A stretch of 64,000 nucleotides of DNA from Sclerurus mexicanus. Lineage: Eukaryota; Chordata; Aves; Passeriformes; Furnariidae. Under the pieces are notes generated by a model that saw only the letters and a list, made by a program, of their open reading frames with translations, was not told the origin of the DNA and searched no databases. Where the stretch lies: positions 62,001 through 126,000 of the forward strand of contig VWZF01002261.1 in assembly GCA_013396755.1 (NCBI GenBank). Direction: 5' to 3'. Position numbers and translations under genes: made by a program. Below, piece after piece: positions 10,401 to 21,533 of this stretch (positions are counted from its first letter, which is position 1; every line of letters begins with the position of its first letter).

Positions 10401-11681
10401 GTTTTTCCATATTCTAGTAGAGCTCACTGCCTGAAGTGCTTTTACATTTTCCTTTCTAGTAGTGACATTTCTTTCAGTTATAGCCTTTTTACTATTCTGA
10501 TAATTTATTTTCTACTTAGATTTGCCATGTATTTATAGATAATTAAGTACTACAACTGTCATTAGTTAGCCAAGTTTTATTCCAGCACATGTAAAATACT
10601 TTCTTCAGTTTCATTGATCTTTCTTGAATTCCTTCTGCTGTTTTGAGGTAGAGCTGAAGTCTTTGTTTAGGGTGTAGTCTGAGCTGCCAGCACTTCTGCA
10701 GTGCTTGTCTTTAGGATTCTTTTAATCTCAGTCAATTCCTTGCTTATGCAGAATGTTTGGGTATGAAGGTAAATCAGAGAGCAAACACCAGTACAAATAT
10801 CTCTGTTTTGGATTCCTTGGATAGTATGAAAGAATGCTGTGGCTATAGGTGGAATTTGCAAGTTTGAATTGATGGATGGAATAAATCAAATCTGCTGAAT
10901 TGGATCAGTTTGTCCATCCAGGTTGGCGCTCGGCAAGGGAAGGTTCTTTGTAGAAGTAAGAGCCTCAGTTCTATTCTATCACTGCTGTAGCCCTGCTTTC
11001 CCTGGAAGTTGCTTCAATTAGTTTGTCCAGTTCTTGTAAATTGCCTTTTTATTGCATCAGATACAAAATGTAGAAATTTTAGCTGAAAATTTCCCTTTCA
11101 GAACCCCTTGTGATTTTTCTTTATCCTCTCTGCTATTTTTCTCATGAATGAGATATTGACTTCTGAGTTTGCTGGGCCCGTATTGCTGGATTCCAACATA
11201 CTTTAATTCTTGTACAGGCTCATACGTGGGGTTTCAATTTATTCTCATCACTTGCCCAATGAGAAGGGTATCCACATAAATATGCTGAAAGCACTGTTCT
11301 TTAATCTGTCCTTAAGTCTTCTATGCTGTTATGTCTGCAAAACTTAGTGAGAATTCAGGTCATCAGTATTTCTGCCACTGGGATGGCTTATTGGCATTAG
11401 GTCTGCATTTTCTGCTGCCCGCTTTGTTTGCATCTGCCTGTTCTTTGTAGCAAGATGTTGGATCTTTGGGAAAGCTGGAGATCAGCTTTTGAGTGGAGTG
11501 TGGTGAAAAGATCATCCCTGACTTAGGGTTATTAGCTGCTATAGAGTTTTCCATAATTAAATAGCATTATAAGTATTATGCACAACATATTTTTCCTCCT
11601 TATGCTAATATGTGTGTGTATATATATAATCCTTTTTATACCAGAGAAAGAAAAATCTTGGTTTTATCTCTCTGTGCTTAC
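7426..11681. other. Introns of the CCDC150 locus
   Basis: Mostly unique AT-rich sequence with one full-tail CR1 (7941-8208). A weak exon candidate lies at 10600-10742 on the - strand: KELTEIKRILKTSTAEVL, then TAA at 10667-10669, with a donor-like AAA|GTATTT at its end. I could not place other CCDC150 exons here. Confidence 0.4.
7941..8208 (+). repeat. CR1 LINE 3' end
   Basis: The + strand reads GGGAATGGCTTCAAACTGAA, later GAAGTGTTCAAGGCCAGGCT, then GTTCCTTCCAACCCAAGCCA, ending TTCTAAGGTTCTATGATA. This is the sense strand of a CR1 tail, including the short terminal ATTCTATGA-like repeat. It may extend further left. Confidence 0.92.
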
Positions 11682-11765
11682 CTGCCTCTGCTCTGCAATC
11701 CTTTCCTCTCCTCCCCATTTTTTGTAGTGAGCTAATACGATGTTTCTTCAGTTTGAGTGCTTTGT
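11682..11765 (-). pseudogene. CCDC150: CCDC150-type exon with a probable one-base insertion
   Basis: The reverse strand has acceptor GTCCCTCCTTGTCTGAG, an 84-base exon, and the strong donor GAGGCAG|GTAAGCAC. The first half reads KALKLKKHRISSLQKM in one frame. The second half reads GGEERIAEQRQ in the next frame, up to the donor. Dropping one G from the four-G run between them would make one continuous coiled-coil frame; as written the frame instead turns into GRRGKDCRAEA. The exon lies 4 kb from the nearest other piece, so its membership of CCDC150 is inferred from strand and character. Confidence 0.45.
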
Positions 11766-12938
11766 CTCAGACAAGGAGGGACAATGGTCAACAGGTGGGC
11801 AATAGCAGAATTCTTAGATATCCAACTCAAGTGCTAAATCAGTATTGCTGACAGAAACTAATCCTTTATGCAAACCAGTGGACATAGTGTTTTATTAAAG
11901 TTGCTGTTATGGTAAAATATTACTCAGGAGAAGACCACTTTTGTTTTTCAGTTTTCTACTTGTCATTTTCACAGCAGTGTAAAATTAATAATGCAATGCT
12001 GGTATTCTGATTTATTTAATACAATGTAGTGCAGAGCAGAGCAAAGGGGGGTATGGATTAGGCTTTCAGGTGCCTGAGCACAGAAATCTGGTGCCAGTTT
12101 GGGTATTGCAGGCCTCTGAAGATTTTCTCCTGGGGCTAACCGATGTCATGAAAAATGTAAAGGGGTCCCAAGCCAAGGGAAGCCAGCTGGGGTGCTTAGG
12201 GTTGTCTCAAATGGCACCAGACACCTCTCTGTAAGCAGCCAAGTTCCATTTGTAGTGTCCAAGAGAAAGTTTGTGTGTATCATATCATGTGGAAATTAAA
12301 CATGTTAGGTGATTACCAGCGTTTTATTCACCTTGAATATGTTCTTGTGATTAAGATCAGTTTTATAAAAACAAAATTCAGACAGCTATGATTAATTTCT
12401 TATGTTTTTTTCGAGATATTTTATAATAACATTACCATCTTTAGAATGACAGATAATGATGTCATGCTGAGAATTATGAATTTAAGAATTAAGACCAAAT
12501 GAACTAAACCCATCAGACTTTGTATAAAGACTAATGTCTTTAATAAGAAACAAGCAAAGAGATGGTTATGTCTGTGTATGTGTGTATACACATATATGCA
12601 GAAAATATAGTAATAAATGTGTTACTTAACTAAGTCTTCACCCTTATTGAATTACTAGATACTTTTCTGTCCTATTGCTGTCTCCTAAAAGACTCTTTTT
12701 GTGTGTGTGTGCTGTTGAGCCAAGACTGAAAGCTTTAAACAAAAGAAGTCTTGAACTTTGGATGTGTATAAATACAGATCTGATTGATTCTCAGATGTAG
12801 TTTATCTTCAGAGTAAACACCAGTAACTGTAGCTCAGAACACTGTCAGACACATCTGAAATAGAAATACAAGTTCTGCAGCTGTATTCTGTCCTTACTTC
12901 GTAGGCACATACGAAGGCTCTAGTTAAATGTCGTGAAA

Positions 12939-13157
12939 ATGCGACTCATCTTTCTCCTGCTTTTGTTTTCCTTTCCATGCCTTACAATTTCAGTAATTAA
13001 ACAATTAACATGCTGTATACATCGTGTACAATGTTCTGGCTCTGAATGTTCATATTCTCTGAAAAATAGAGGATGTCAGCCTTTTCTGCACAATTTTGTG
13101 AAGAGAATAAATAACATTCCTCCCAAACTTCATCATAATGAATGTTCCAGTAGATAA
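12939..13157 (+). CDS. Unassigned 72-codon frame, secreted cysteine-rich peptide-like
   Basis: An ATG with A at -3 opens a 72-codon frame. It begins MRLIFLLLLFSFPCLTISV, a textbook signal peptide: one positive residue, a leucine/phenylalanine core and a short polar end. The predicted mature part of about 53 residues has six cysteines spaced CC-x5-C-x4-C-x8-C, with the last near the C-terminus, and a basic stretch. A TATAAATA box lies 165 bases upstream (12767-12774). I do not recognise the family; the spacing is not that of beta-defensins or ovodefensins. There is no obvious poly(A) signal just after the stop, and a frame of this length can arise by chance. Treat it as a candidate only. Confidence 0.2.
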   Translation: MRLIFLLLLFSFPCLTISVIKQLTCCIHRVQCSGSECSYSLKNRGCQPFLHNFVKRINNIPPKLHHNECSSR

Positions 13158-15852
13158 TGTTAATATTTCTAGTGTGTAAATGCATATATGTAAACTGTGG
13201 AAAACATACGATAATTGGCATTTTATCTTTATTAAGTCACTTGAAGAATGGTCCAATAAGATGGCAATTTAAGTGGTATATTGATTCTGAACCAGAACTC
13301 TCCCTTTGGAAATCAGGAAACAGACTATAAAGCACCAGACCAAGGGACAATCAATATCTGGAAGAGGGATCAATTTGCTGGCCAACTCTTCTCTGAGAAG
13401 TCTGCAAAGTAAGAGATGGCATCTGCTCCTTTGGAGTATGTAGAAGTCCTGTTGCTTTCAATAAATGTGTTTTTATGGCACTCAGGTTTGCTCCAGCAAG
13501 TGCAGTGATTTGCCATTTTTAACTTGTGTGCAGCAATAGGAAATAATGATAACACTTTTCACTCAGAGGTATCGGAGTGGAATCAATGTCTACCTTAATT
13601 AGTTCATGTCAGCTTCTCAGACCATCTCCATATCAGAGGTCTGGCTTTAAAAACCAAAAAAAGTCGTGGCATTAGACATTCTTTCCTTTTACCTTTCAGA
13701 GATAAATATCCCTCTCTTAGGCATTGAACTAAAAAATACAGAATTAAAGTGTAATCAAAGTGTCATTGTACGTGACAAGTTAATGCATAAATTTCAATAG
13801 ATTTTAAAGATACATGACAAGTCTAAATGGAATCTAAAGGAGTCAAACATGATAGTCCTGCAGTGACAGAGATGTTTGTCATTATTTCAGTTGTCAATAT
13901 TTGTGGCTCTTTAACTGAAATCAAATGAAATTATACCAGAACATTTGGTGCACTTAGATTATAGAACAGTGGCCTGCACTCCTGCTGAGAGCAGTATTTC
14001 ATGTAAGCAGATTATAGTGAATTCTGCTAGGTGTTTGAATCCTTTTTAAACAGATTGTAATAGTACTCCTACAAACAGTAACAGTCCTTCTTTACATCTG
14101 TGTAATTCAACAGTGTGAAACAATTGCATACATTTTGTAAAAATGAAACAATTGATCTGCTCTTCGTAGAGTTCTGTCTTTTCTCGTGTTTTAGGAGCTG
14201 GCAGTGGATATGATGATTTTTAATCTAAGAAAAACATTGCAAGAATGCAAAAAGATTAATAATAGCTATTGTTATTTTCCATATTATGACTTTCTGTATG
14301 TTCTGGCTACCTGGCTGAAGATCTCCAGTCAGAGTAATACCATAAGTTCCAGTGGCTAAACCAATAGCAATGCTCTTAGTAATATTTTTTTTTGCTATTT
14401 TTAAATTCAAAAATTGAAAGCTGTAAGTCCTATTGAAGTGCTTTTTATAAAAGAGAATTATATTCTGAGTAAGGGTTTGCCTCTTGCCTTAACACCAGTG
14501 ACACACAAGCTTAATGTATCTGCTGGCCTATTTTTGAAGTCTCTGAGGGTTAGACACTGACGTGATAGAAGTAAATGACTATTGTGTTTACTGGAAGAAC
14601 GACTTCTCCTTCAGAACAAGTGAACAGCCAAGCAGGAGAGCCCCGTCAGTCAGTAACTTAACTAACCTCAGATTTAAACGTGACATGCACAGCATACAAA
14701 GGCATCACACAGGGTGCATTAAATTTTAATTAACATTTTATATTTGAGTTCAGGAATTGTCTTTAAGAGGAACATTCTCTTTTTGAATATAATCAGAAGT
14801 CAGCCTATATTTTGTGGGAGGGATTTTGCCTTATACACTAAACCTGCATTCTGCGCTCTTTGAAGTGCTGTGCTATTTTTGTGTGAATAACCAGAGACTG
14901 CTGCACAGCTTTGGTGAGCGTGGCCCAAATCCTGGGAGTTGCAGACTGACGTGTGCTTAAATTACCCACTGCGTGCACGGAAGGAGAACACAGCCTGCCC
15001 CTTTTCACCTCAAATTCTTGTGTCCACTTTGTACAGAATTAATTGGTCAATGAGAGGAAAAGTGCAATTTATGTACTTCAAAGTCGTGGTGGACCTGTCA
15101 GGACTCACCGACAGGACTGGGGGATTTGGGCCTGAATTTATGGGCAGCAGCAGGGAAGAAGAGGAGGAGCAGAATCTCCGTTGTCAGCATCCTTTTTACA
15201 CCAGGGTCCTTGTGGGTCTAATGGAACACACTTGAGTGCAGTGCAAATACCAGTTCCACACCAGAGAACCCAGCCTGTTCTCCCTGAGAACAACTTGCAT
15301 CACTAACAGACATTAGTGCAGCTAACACATTTAGTTACACTGAGTAGCAGAGTTTAATTTATATGCAAAACTTAATACATTCAGCAAAAGACATCACTCT
15401 GCTTATTGTTTGGAACATCCTGTAGTTAATTAATCAATCCAAGCAGTATTCTATTATTAACTGTTATATTTTTATCTACTGGCTGTCATTTTCATTGATG
15501 TATTTATGAGAAGGTGATATTCTGATTGAAAGGCTTCGCTGCATTTACAAACAGTGCAGAGTTTTCTTCACTTCCAACGGTGCACTATTTAATTATGTTA
15601 AAATACAGTTGCCCTAAATAATGCTTTATAAAATACTGTTTCTCCCTTCAGACCTTGTTTCCTTAAATGCTGACAGATTTTATGCTCTTAACTCTCTTCA
15701 TCAGACTGCAGGCAACACCCTGGTTCTAGCTCATGAAAAAATGTATTGATGAATAAACAGTACTTATTTAAAGAGAACATTAAAATCCTTCTGGTAGCAT
15801 TTGCCTTTGACAGGCTGTTTATACCATATGGAATTTGGCATTTTCCTCTTGG

Positions 15853-15869
15853 TTTTTTTTTTTTTTTTT
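15853..15869. repeat. T17 homopolymer
   Basis: Seventeen consecutive T. Comparable homopolymers lie at 42924-42938 (T15), 50530-50544 (A15), 62110-62125 (A16) and 63907-63918 (A12). None is attached to a recognisable retrocopy. Confidence 0.9.
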
Positions 15870-17320
15870 AAAGACAGATATGTACTGTAGCCCTGGAGAC
15901 TTGGTAAAGGGCTTTTCCTGACCCTTCCAGAGGTTTGTGTGATTACACAAAGAATGCACAGTTGCATTCAACAGGGCAGTGTCAGACCACTTAAAAAATG
16001 GTTGGAGTATCTTTCAGTAGCTGATACATTGCTGGACACAATGAGCACAGATCCTTACCTGTATGTTCAGAATTACTGCATCATAGAAGAGTTAGGCTGA
16101 ATGAAATGTTGGCATTTATGGAAGTCTGTAGCATTTACTGGCTGAGTTTACAAGAACACATTTTTTCCCCATTATACTTTGTAATCATAATTCATAACTA
16201 TGTACACCAAAAGTGTATCGTGTTGTAATCTCACTGTGACTTTTCAAGGTAATCACTATTCTGTATAGAAATTGTGGCCAAGACAGTGTTCTGACCATTT
16301 GCTCAGATGTCCTGAGCAAAATAACTCAGAGATTGTTCTGTCATAATTCATTCCACCCTATGGCAGAAGGATGGACCAGACCTATGCGAGTAAATACATA
16401 GTCCACAGAGCCTGGTAATATCCTGAACAAAAGATGGTGGCCTATCATGAGTAAAGAACTGCAGTTAAAAAAAGCAAAATAAACCTCATACAAGTACATT
16501 TTTGTGTGAGTTAGCAGCTTTGTGTCACTGACTTTTGACCAGCTAAGTCAGGAATTAGACCATAGTATTATTGTTATAATTCTAATAAGTATTTTAAATG
16601 AAGATGATACATATGATAACAATTAGTACAACTTCTGTTGTCTAAATGCTAAATATTTATCCTTTATCTTCCCACCAAAAAAAGAATACAACATTTTCCA
16701 GATTTATTTTCCTGGAGTACTATCTAGTCCTTGGATATTAAAAAGGGTTTAAAAGCAGAATGCTAGACAAGCTCTCTATTCCTTCCAATACTCAGGTTCC
16801 AGCAGAGGTGCTATTTTGTGGGTAACTCCAGCTCAACCACTTAATATCCTCTTTGTCCCTTGATACATACACAGCTAAGAATCCTAACCATCTCCTACAG
16901 TGTCTTATCAGGGTAGCAAGGCTGTGCTTTGTCTGAGTAATAGAAACTTCTTTACTGAACTATACTGCATGTGTAAAATAATAATGATAAAAATGTGTTG
17001 TGCCAGAGCAGCAGGCAAGTTTTTATTGAGCTCCTCTGTTAAGGTAATAAAGTTTGCTTTAATCTGTCAAATCAAAAAAGAGCATCTTCTCTGATCAAAG
17101 AGTTTGCTGGAGCACATAGGAAAAGTCATGAAAGTAGAACAGCCATGATTTGCAATGCCCCAGTTTTAGTCTGTAATCTGTGTGAACACCAGCAAATATA
17201 CCTTTTTTGTTGTATAGTGCTGCTAGTAAATTTATAGTTGAAGTCAGTTTGGAGTAGTATTCTTCATTCCCATATTATACCTGCTATGTTAGAAGCTATT
17301 TATTATTCCCTGAAGTTTCA

Positions 17321-17677
17321 GGGGTAACCTAATTGCAGCCTTCCAGTACCTGAAGGGAGCCTGTAAGAAAGATGGAGAGAGGGATTTTTTTACAAAAGCA
17401 TGTAGTGACAGCACAAGGGGGAACGGCTTCAAACTGAAGGAGAGTGGGTTTACATTGGATATTAGGGAAAAAATCTTTACTGTGTGAGGGTAATAAGGCA
17501 CTGGAACAGGTTGCTCAGAGTTTTGGATGCCTCATCCCTGGAAGTGCTCAAGGCCAGGCTGGATGAGGCTTCTAGAAACATGGTCTGGGGGAAGGTGTCC
17601 CTGCCCGTGGCAGAGGGGTTGGAACTGGATGGTCTTTAAAGTGCCCTCCAACCCAAACTGTTCTGTTATTCCATGAA
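17321..17677 (+). repeat. CR1 LINE 3' end
   Basis: The + strand reads AATTGCAGCCTTCCAGTACC, later GGGGGAACGGCTTCAAACTG, AGGCACTGGAACAGGTTGCT and AAGTGCTCAAGGCCAGGCTG, ending with CTCCAACCCAAACTGTTCTG. This is the longest sense-strand CR1 copy in the window. Confidence 0.93.
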
Positions 17678-20600
17678 AAGCGGGACTACAGGAACGTTTA
17701 GTAGTATTATTATAGTAGAAGAATATTCCCACATTTATGAAAAATTGCAATGAAGAGGTCACACTTATGAAAAGGAAAAACAAATAAACAAAAACCTTCA
17801 AAACTGATTGAGCCCTTCAACTTATTTCCCCCCTCAGTACAAAAAAATCAACAGGGAGAGGGTAATCCCTTTGTAGTAGCAATAGTGACTGAAATCAGCT
17901 GCTACATTGAAATGGCAATTGCAAAGGAGTTAAGCCTTGTGGATTAGAATACTGCAAATTATGTTTTCAGGGTTTTTTTTCCAGTGAACTGAATAGATGC
18001 ACTCAACTACATTACAATAAACAAGCAAAGAAAAAACCCTACCATCTGTCTATAAAAGCAGAATTTAACCATAGAGCCCTACATGGAATTTAAAATTAAA
18101 CTTTTTACAGTTTAACATAAAAGCTTTATGTTTGACTGACTTCATTATTGCCAAATTTTGAGTTAGGATTTTCACTGAAAACAAATTTCTTGTTACATTT
18201 TTATTGCCTCAAATAATCTGATGGGAAAAAATTCATGACCTACTTCTGCCTAATACTGTATCTGTGTTTCAGTCCATTGTCAAATAAATGAAATATACAG
18301 TCTTGAATGAAAAAGCTGCATCTTTTCCTATGCAGTTGCGACATTCTGTGTTACAGATCTTGATATTCTTACTCCAGTACTCACTTGGATAAAATTCCAA
18401 CTGAATTAATTCAGAAGTTCTTATTTCTTAATTCACTCTTAACACTTTTAGACTTGAAGTTATGGACTTGTGTGTTGTTCAGGAATTTAGCGCTGCCCTT
18501 GAGTGTGATGAAAATGTACTTACAAGGCACACAGCTAAAAGAACGAGCAAAGTGTCTGGGGAGTAGAAAACAGTTAATGTTTAGATTAGAGGTCAAAATG
18601 ACAGCATTTTGCTTTAAAACAGAAGTCTCATTCCCTTCTCCTCTGCCATCTCTTCCCAATCGTGGGATCACCTGTCTGCCACACCAGATCTTGTGCCACC
18701 TGAAGCACATGGTGAACCCATTGAATGTGCTGACTTAGCAAGAAAATGCTTCTACGTAGTAGGTGTTCTGTCATTCTAGGGAATATAATATAATATTCTT
18801 TACCATGCAGTTTGGTGGCTGTTAAAGCAGATGTAAAGGAAGTGCTGAGAGGGATTGCAGAGAACTGGTAAGGGTTTGGACCTCACCTTGATGGTGGTGA
18901 GATGTTAACTTGGCTAAAGGTGTAACATCAAACTGCCACCTTCTAGCTTTTATAGCACTCATATATTCTAAAATCTAAGATGCATACCCAAGAAAATATG
19001 TTACATTTTCCTCCTTTCATTCAATGATTTGAAAGTGTGGGGTATCTTGTGTGAGTCAATAAAATTGTATGTTCAGTTCTAGTCCTCTGGTCACATTCCA
19101 ATCAGGGACTGATAAGTCTCCACTTAATTGAGCGTTAACCATATGGTGCAGTTCAAAGGTCTAAGCAAAAATGTGCTGCAGCTGCTTAATTTTTAAGCTT
19201 TGCTTTAGTGTGCTTGCTGTGGGAGAAACAGTATTTCTTTCCCTGCCACTTTCTGTTCATGTGTCAATCTGGCATTTTTCAGAAAAAAAATAGTCCTAAT
19301 ATATTAAACAAATAGGAACAGGCTTCTCCAAATCATGTGCACTTTGAGGTATTATGAGGTTTAACAAATATACAGTGACAATATTCTCCAAAACACACCA
19401 AGTTGGAATCATAATGATTTTTAAATAGTTACATTACCTGGAATATTTTGTTTTTCTAAGTATGTCATACTTACCTTTGTGGAAGTAGCATTACAACTTC
19501 ATGTGAGTAGCTTGATGCCTAAATAGCATTCATTATTCATAGGAATACTGTCTGGAGAGGATGCTTTCTGCAGTACTGTATTTCAGTACTTCACTGAAGT
19601 TATTTAGGCCCCTTTGATAATAGTGTAGTAAAGTACCCTAATTAGCCATCAAGGCTAAGCTAAGTAACCTTTTAGTGCCTTTTATTTTTTTGTGATACAT
19701 TCAGCTTTTTGCTAGGAAATTCTACTCATACTCACCAAGATGCATTAATTTGGAACTAAGTGTGCTATTCAAATCTGACTAGAATTGACTTTTCAGAATT
19801 TAGAGTCCTTTACCTACTCCCTGCTAAAATCCGGGTACAAATATCCACTTGGCAGAATACTCACCTTGCAGGATTCTGGTCACATAATAACCAGATCCCT
19901 TACATAGCCTAACTCGCATGATCAAAACTCTTTGTTGTTAAGTCACGGCATCTTTGTCCCCTGAGCCAGAGTCCTCAGAGTGAGATACATGTTTGCATGT
20001 GTAGACTGCACTCTGTCGCCTCAGGGTCATTTTTTATAGAATAATGAAAGCACTCTCTGGAGTCATGCTTTAAAAATCTGTATTTATGATCTGTACAACA
20101 CATTCAGGCTTCATTAAAAATGGCAGGTGGTGTTTCATACAAGGCACTAGACAGTGGAGAAGAGCTCCTGCAGGTTGCAAGTGCGTGATGCTGTCAGTCC
20201 ATCAGCAGGCAAAACCCCACTGTGGAAATCTGGATATCTGCCTATGTAGTGCACGGGCTGTGTTGTTACGTCCACACTTGGAGCCTGTCAACATGTAAAT
20301 CCAAGTTTTCTGACAGACTGCTTGGTACTTTGCATCAGGGATTAGAAAGTGGGTCTGTATTATAAACAAAGTCTGGAGAATGAAGTGCAGCTGAAGTCTC
20401 TGATGTTGCCTTGTAAAACGACTGTCGCAGTAAAACACAAAATTAAGGCTTGCACTGATCAACCAAAACCAGCAGAGGGGTGCTGACGTGGCAGAAATTC
20501 AATGTCCTGTGAATTCTGCCACAGAATAAAGAAGACAGACAACATTTCAGTTTTTGTATAAAGCAAAGGATGCAAAGCCACAAATGTAGAACAGTGTGCT

Positions 20601-21445
20601 GCCTACCTCAACTTAGTAAAGTTGCTATAAAAACAAACCTGCATTTGTCAGTGAGAGAAACACTACTTGTACATGGTTTCCCTTCTCCTGGCATAATTGC
20701 CGTGTGGCAGTTTGGTTTCCTGCTCTGAAATCACATACCAGCCCAAAATCAAGCATGGCATTTAAATGGTTGCCTAATACAATGATGTGAGCTTGGCTGA
20801 AACCTGGCAGGTATTCCTGGTCCAGCTATGCCAGGATAAGAGTGACTGATCTGTTCAAACTGCACTCCAGATATCCTTGCAGTGTGTCATTTGCTTATCA
20901 AAATATCCAAAACTCTAAACACTTGTAGAGATTTATTTTCTCCATGCTTTAGTTTTTAGTTTGTGTGGCCATACTCTGAACTGGTCCTATACTACCTAAT
21001 TTTTAAATCTTCAAGTTTTTAATGTTTCCCTCAAGCCGTTCTGCTCTTCCAAAGCAGCTGCAGGGCTGACACTGCTCTGGGTACAAGACCCAGCAGTCAC
21101 CTGTACTGCTCATCACTCAGCACTTCTTATTTGGGCTTCCCTTCCTACGCTGCCCTGTGTTTTTATTTGCTCTGTGAACCCAAGTATTTGTTTGTTATTC
21201 TTTGTCGGTGTGAAGTTTTCAAATGTTTTTACTTTCTCTAATGTTCTTTGCTACTTTCAGTTCCTCGGTGTGTGTCATCACGCTCCTGCCCTGAGTAATT
21301 CATGAATTTTGGATGTGATTTCATGCGATGGTTTTGCTTGTTTATGTTTGGCTTAACTTGAGGCGAATGTTTAAATTTGTCCCTCTTCAGTTAAACTGTT
21401 GTGTTTGTATTTGAATTTAAGTGCATGCTTACTGTACGAGAATTC

Positions 21446-21533
21446 TCATAGACTCATAGGATGGCCCGGGTTGGAAAGTTCCAACCCCCCTGCCAGGGAC
21501 AGGGACACCTTTCACGAGACCAGCTTGCTCAGA
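21446..21533 (-). repeat. CR1 LINE 3' fragment
   Basis: The + strand reads TCATAGACTCATAGGATGGC, then GGGTTGGAAAGTTCCAACCC, then GGGACAGGGACACC and GAGACCAGCTTGCTCAGA. This is an antisense CR1 tail, truncated after about 90 bases. The right limit is approximate. Confidence 0.85.

Larger units (their letters stand above)
4070..11765 (-). pseudogene. CCDC150: CCDC150 locus, apparently a decayed coiled-coil gene
   Basis: A run of coiled-coil exons lies on the - strand between GTF3C3 and the presumed HECW2 promoter, where CCDC150 sits in other vertebrates, convergent with GTF3C3. CCDC150 is a long coiled-coil protein of uncertain function. The last five exons (6081-6251, 5812-5922, 5559-5702, 5150-5228, 4070-4194) have good splice sites, and their phases fit: 0/0, 0/0, 0/0, 0/1, 1/stop. 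Despite this, three of them contain one in-frame stop each: TGA at 6111-6113, TAA at 5896-5898 and TGA at 5586-5588. The exon at 11682-11765 looks frameshifted, and the pieces at 7.2-7.4 kb do not join in frame. The 5' two-thirds of a normal ~1,100-residue protein was not found. I infer a unitary pseudogene; the identity rests on position and coiled-coil character, not on an alignment. Alternatives are sequence errors or an allele with null mutations. Confidence 0.68.

Noticed and set aside
12090..12235. + strand 40-codon open stretch after TTGCAG (ASEDFLLGLTDVMKNV...)
   Set aside because: Ends at TAA with no donor and no ATG; no neighbouring exon on this strand.
13370..13555. - strand open segment considered as a CCDC150 exon
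   Set aside because: It is open in two frames with no convincing acceptor or donor and no coiled-coil pattern.
15640..15720. - strand coiled-coil-like words (LQSDEES, stop, EHKICQHLRKQ)
   Set aside because: Coil-like in more than one frame, no splice sites; low-complexity coincidence.
18385..18738. 117-codon + strand frame overlapping a 99-codon - strand frame
   Set aside because: The + frame begins at TTG, not ATG. Neither has protein-like features, splice sites or family resemblance.
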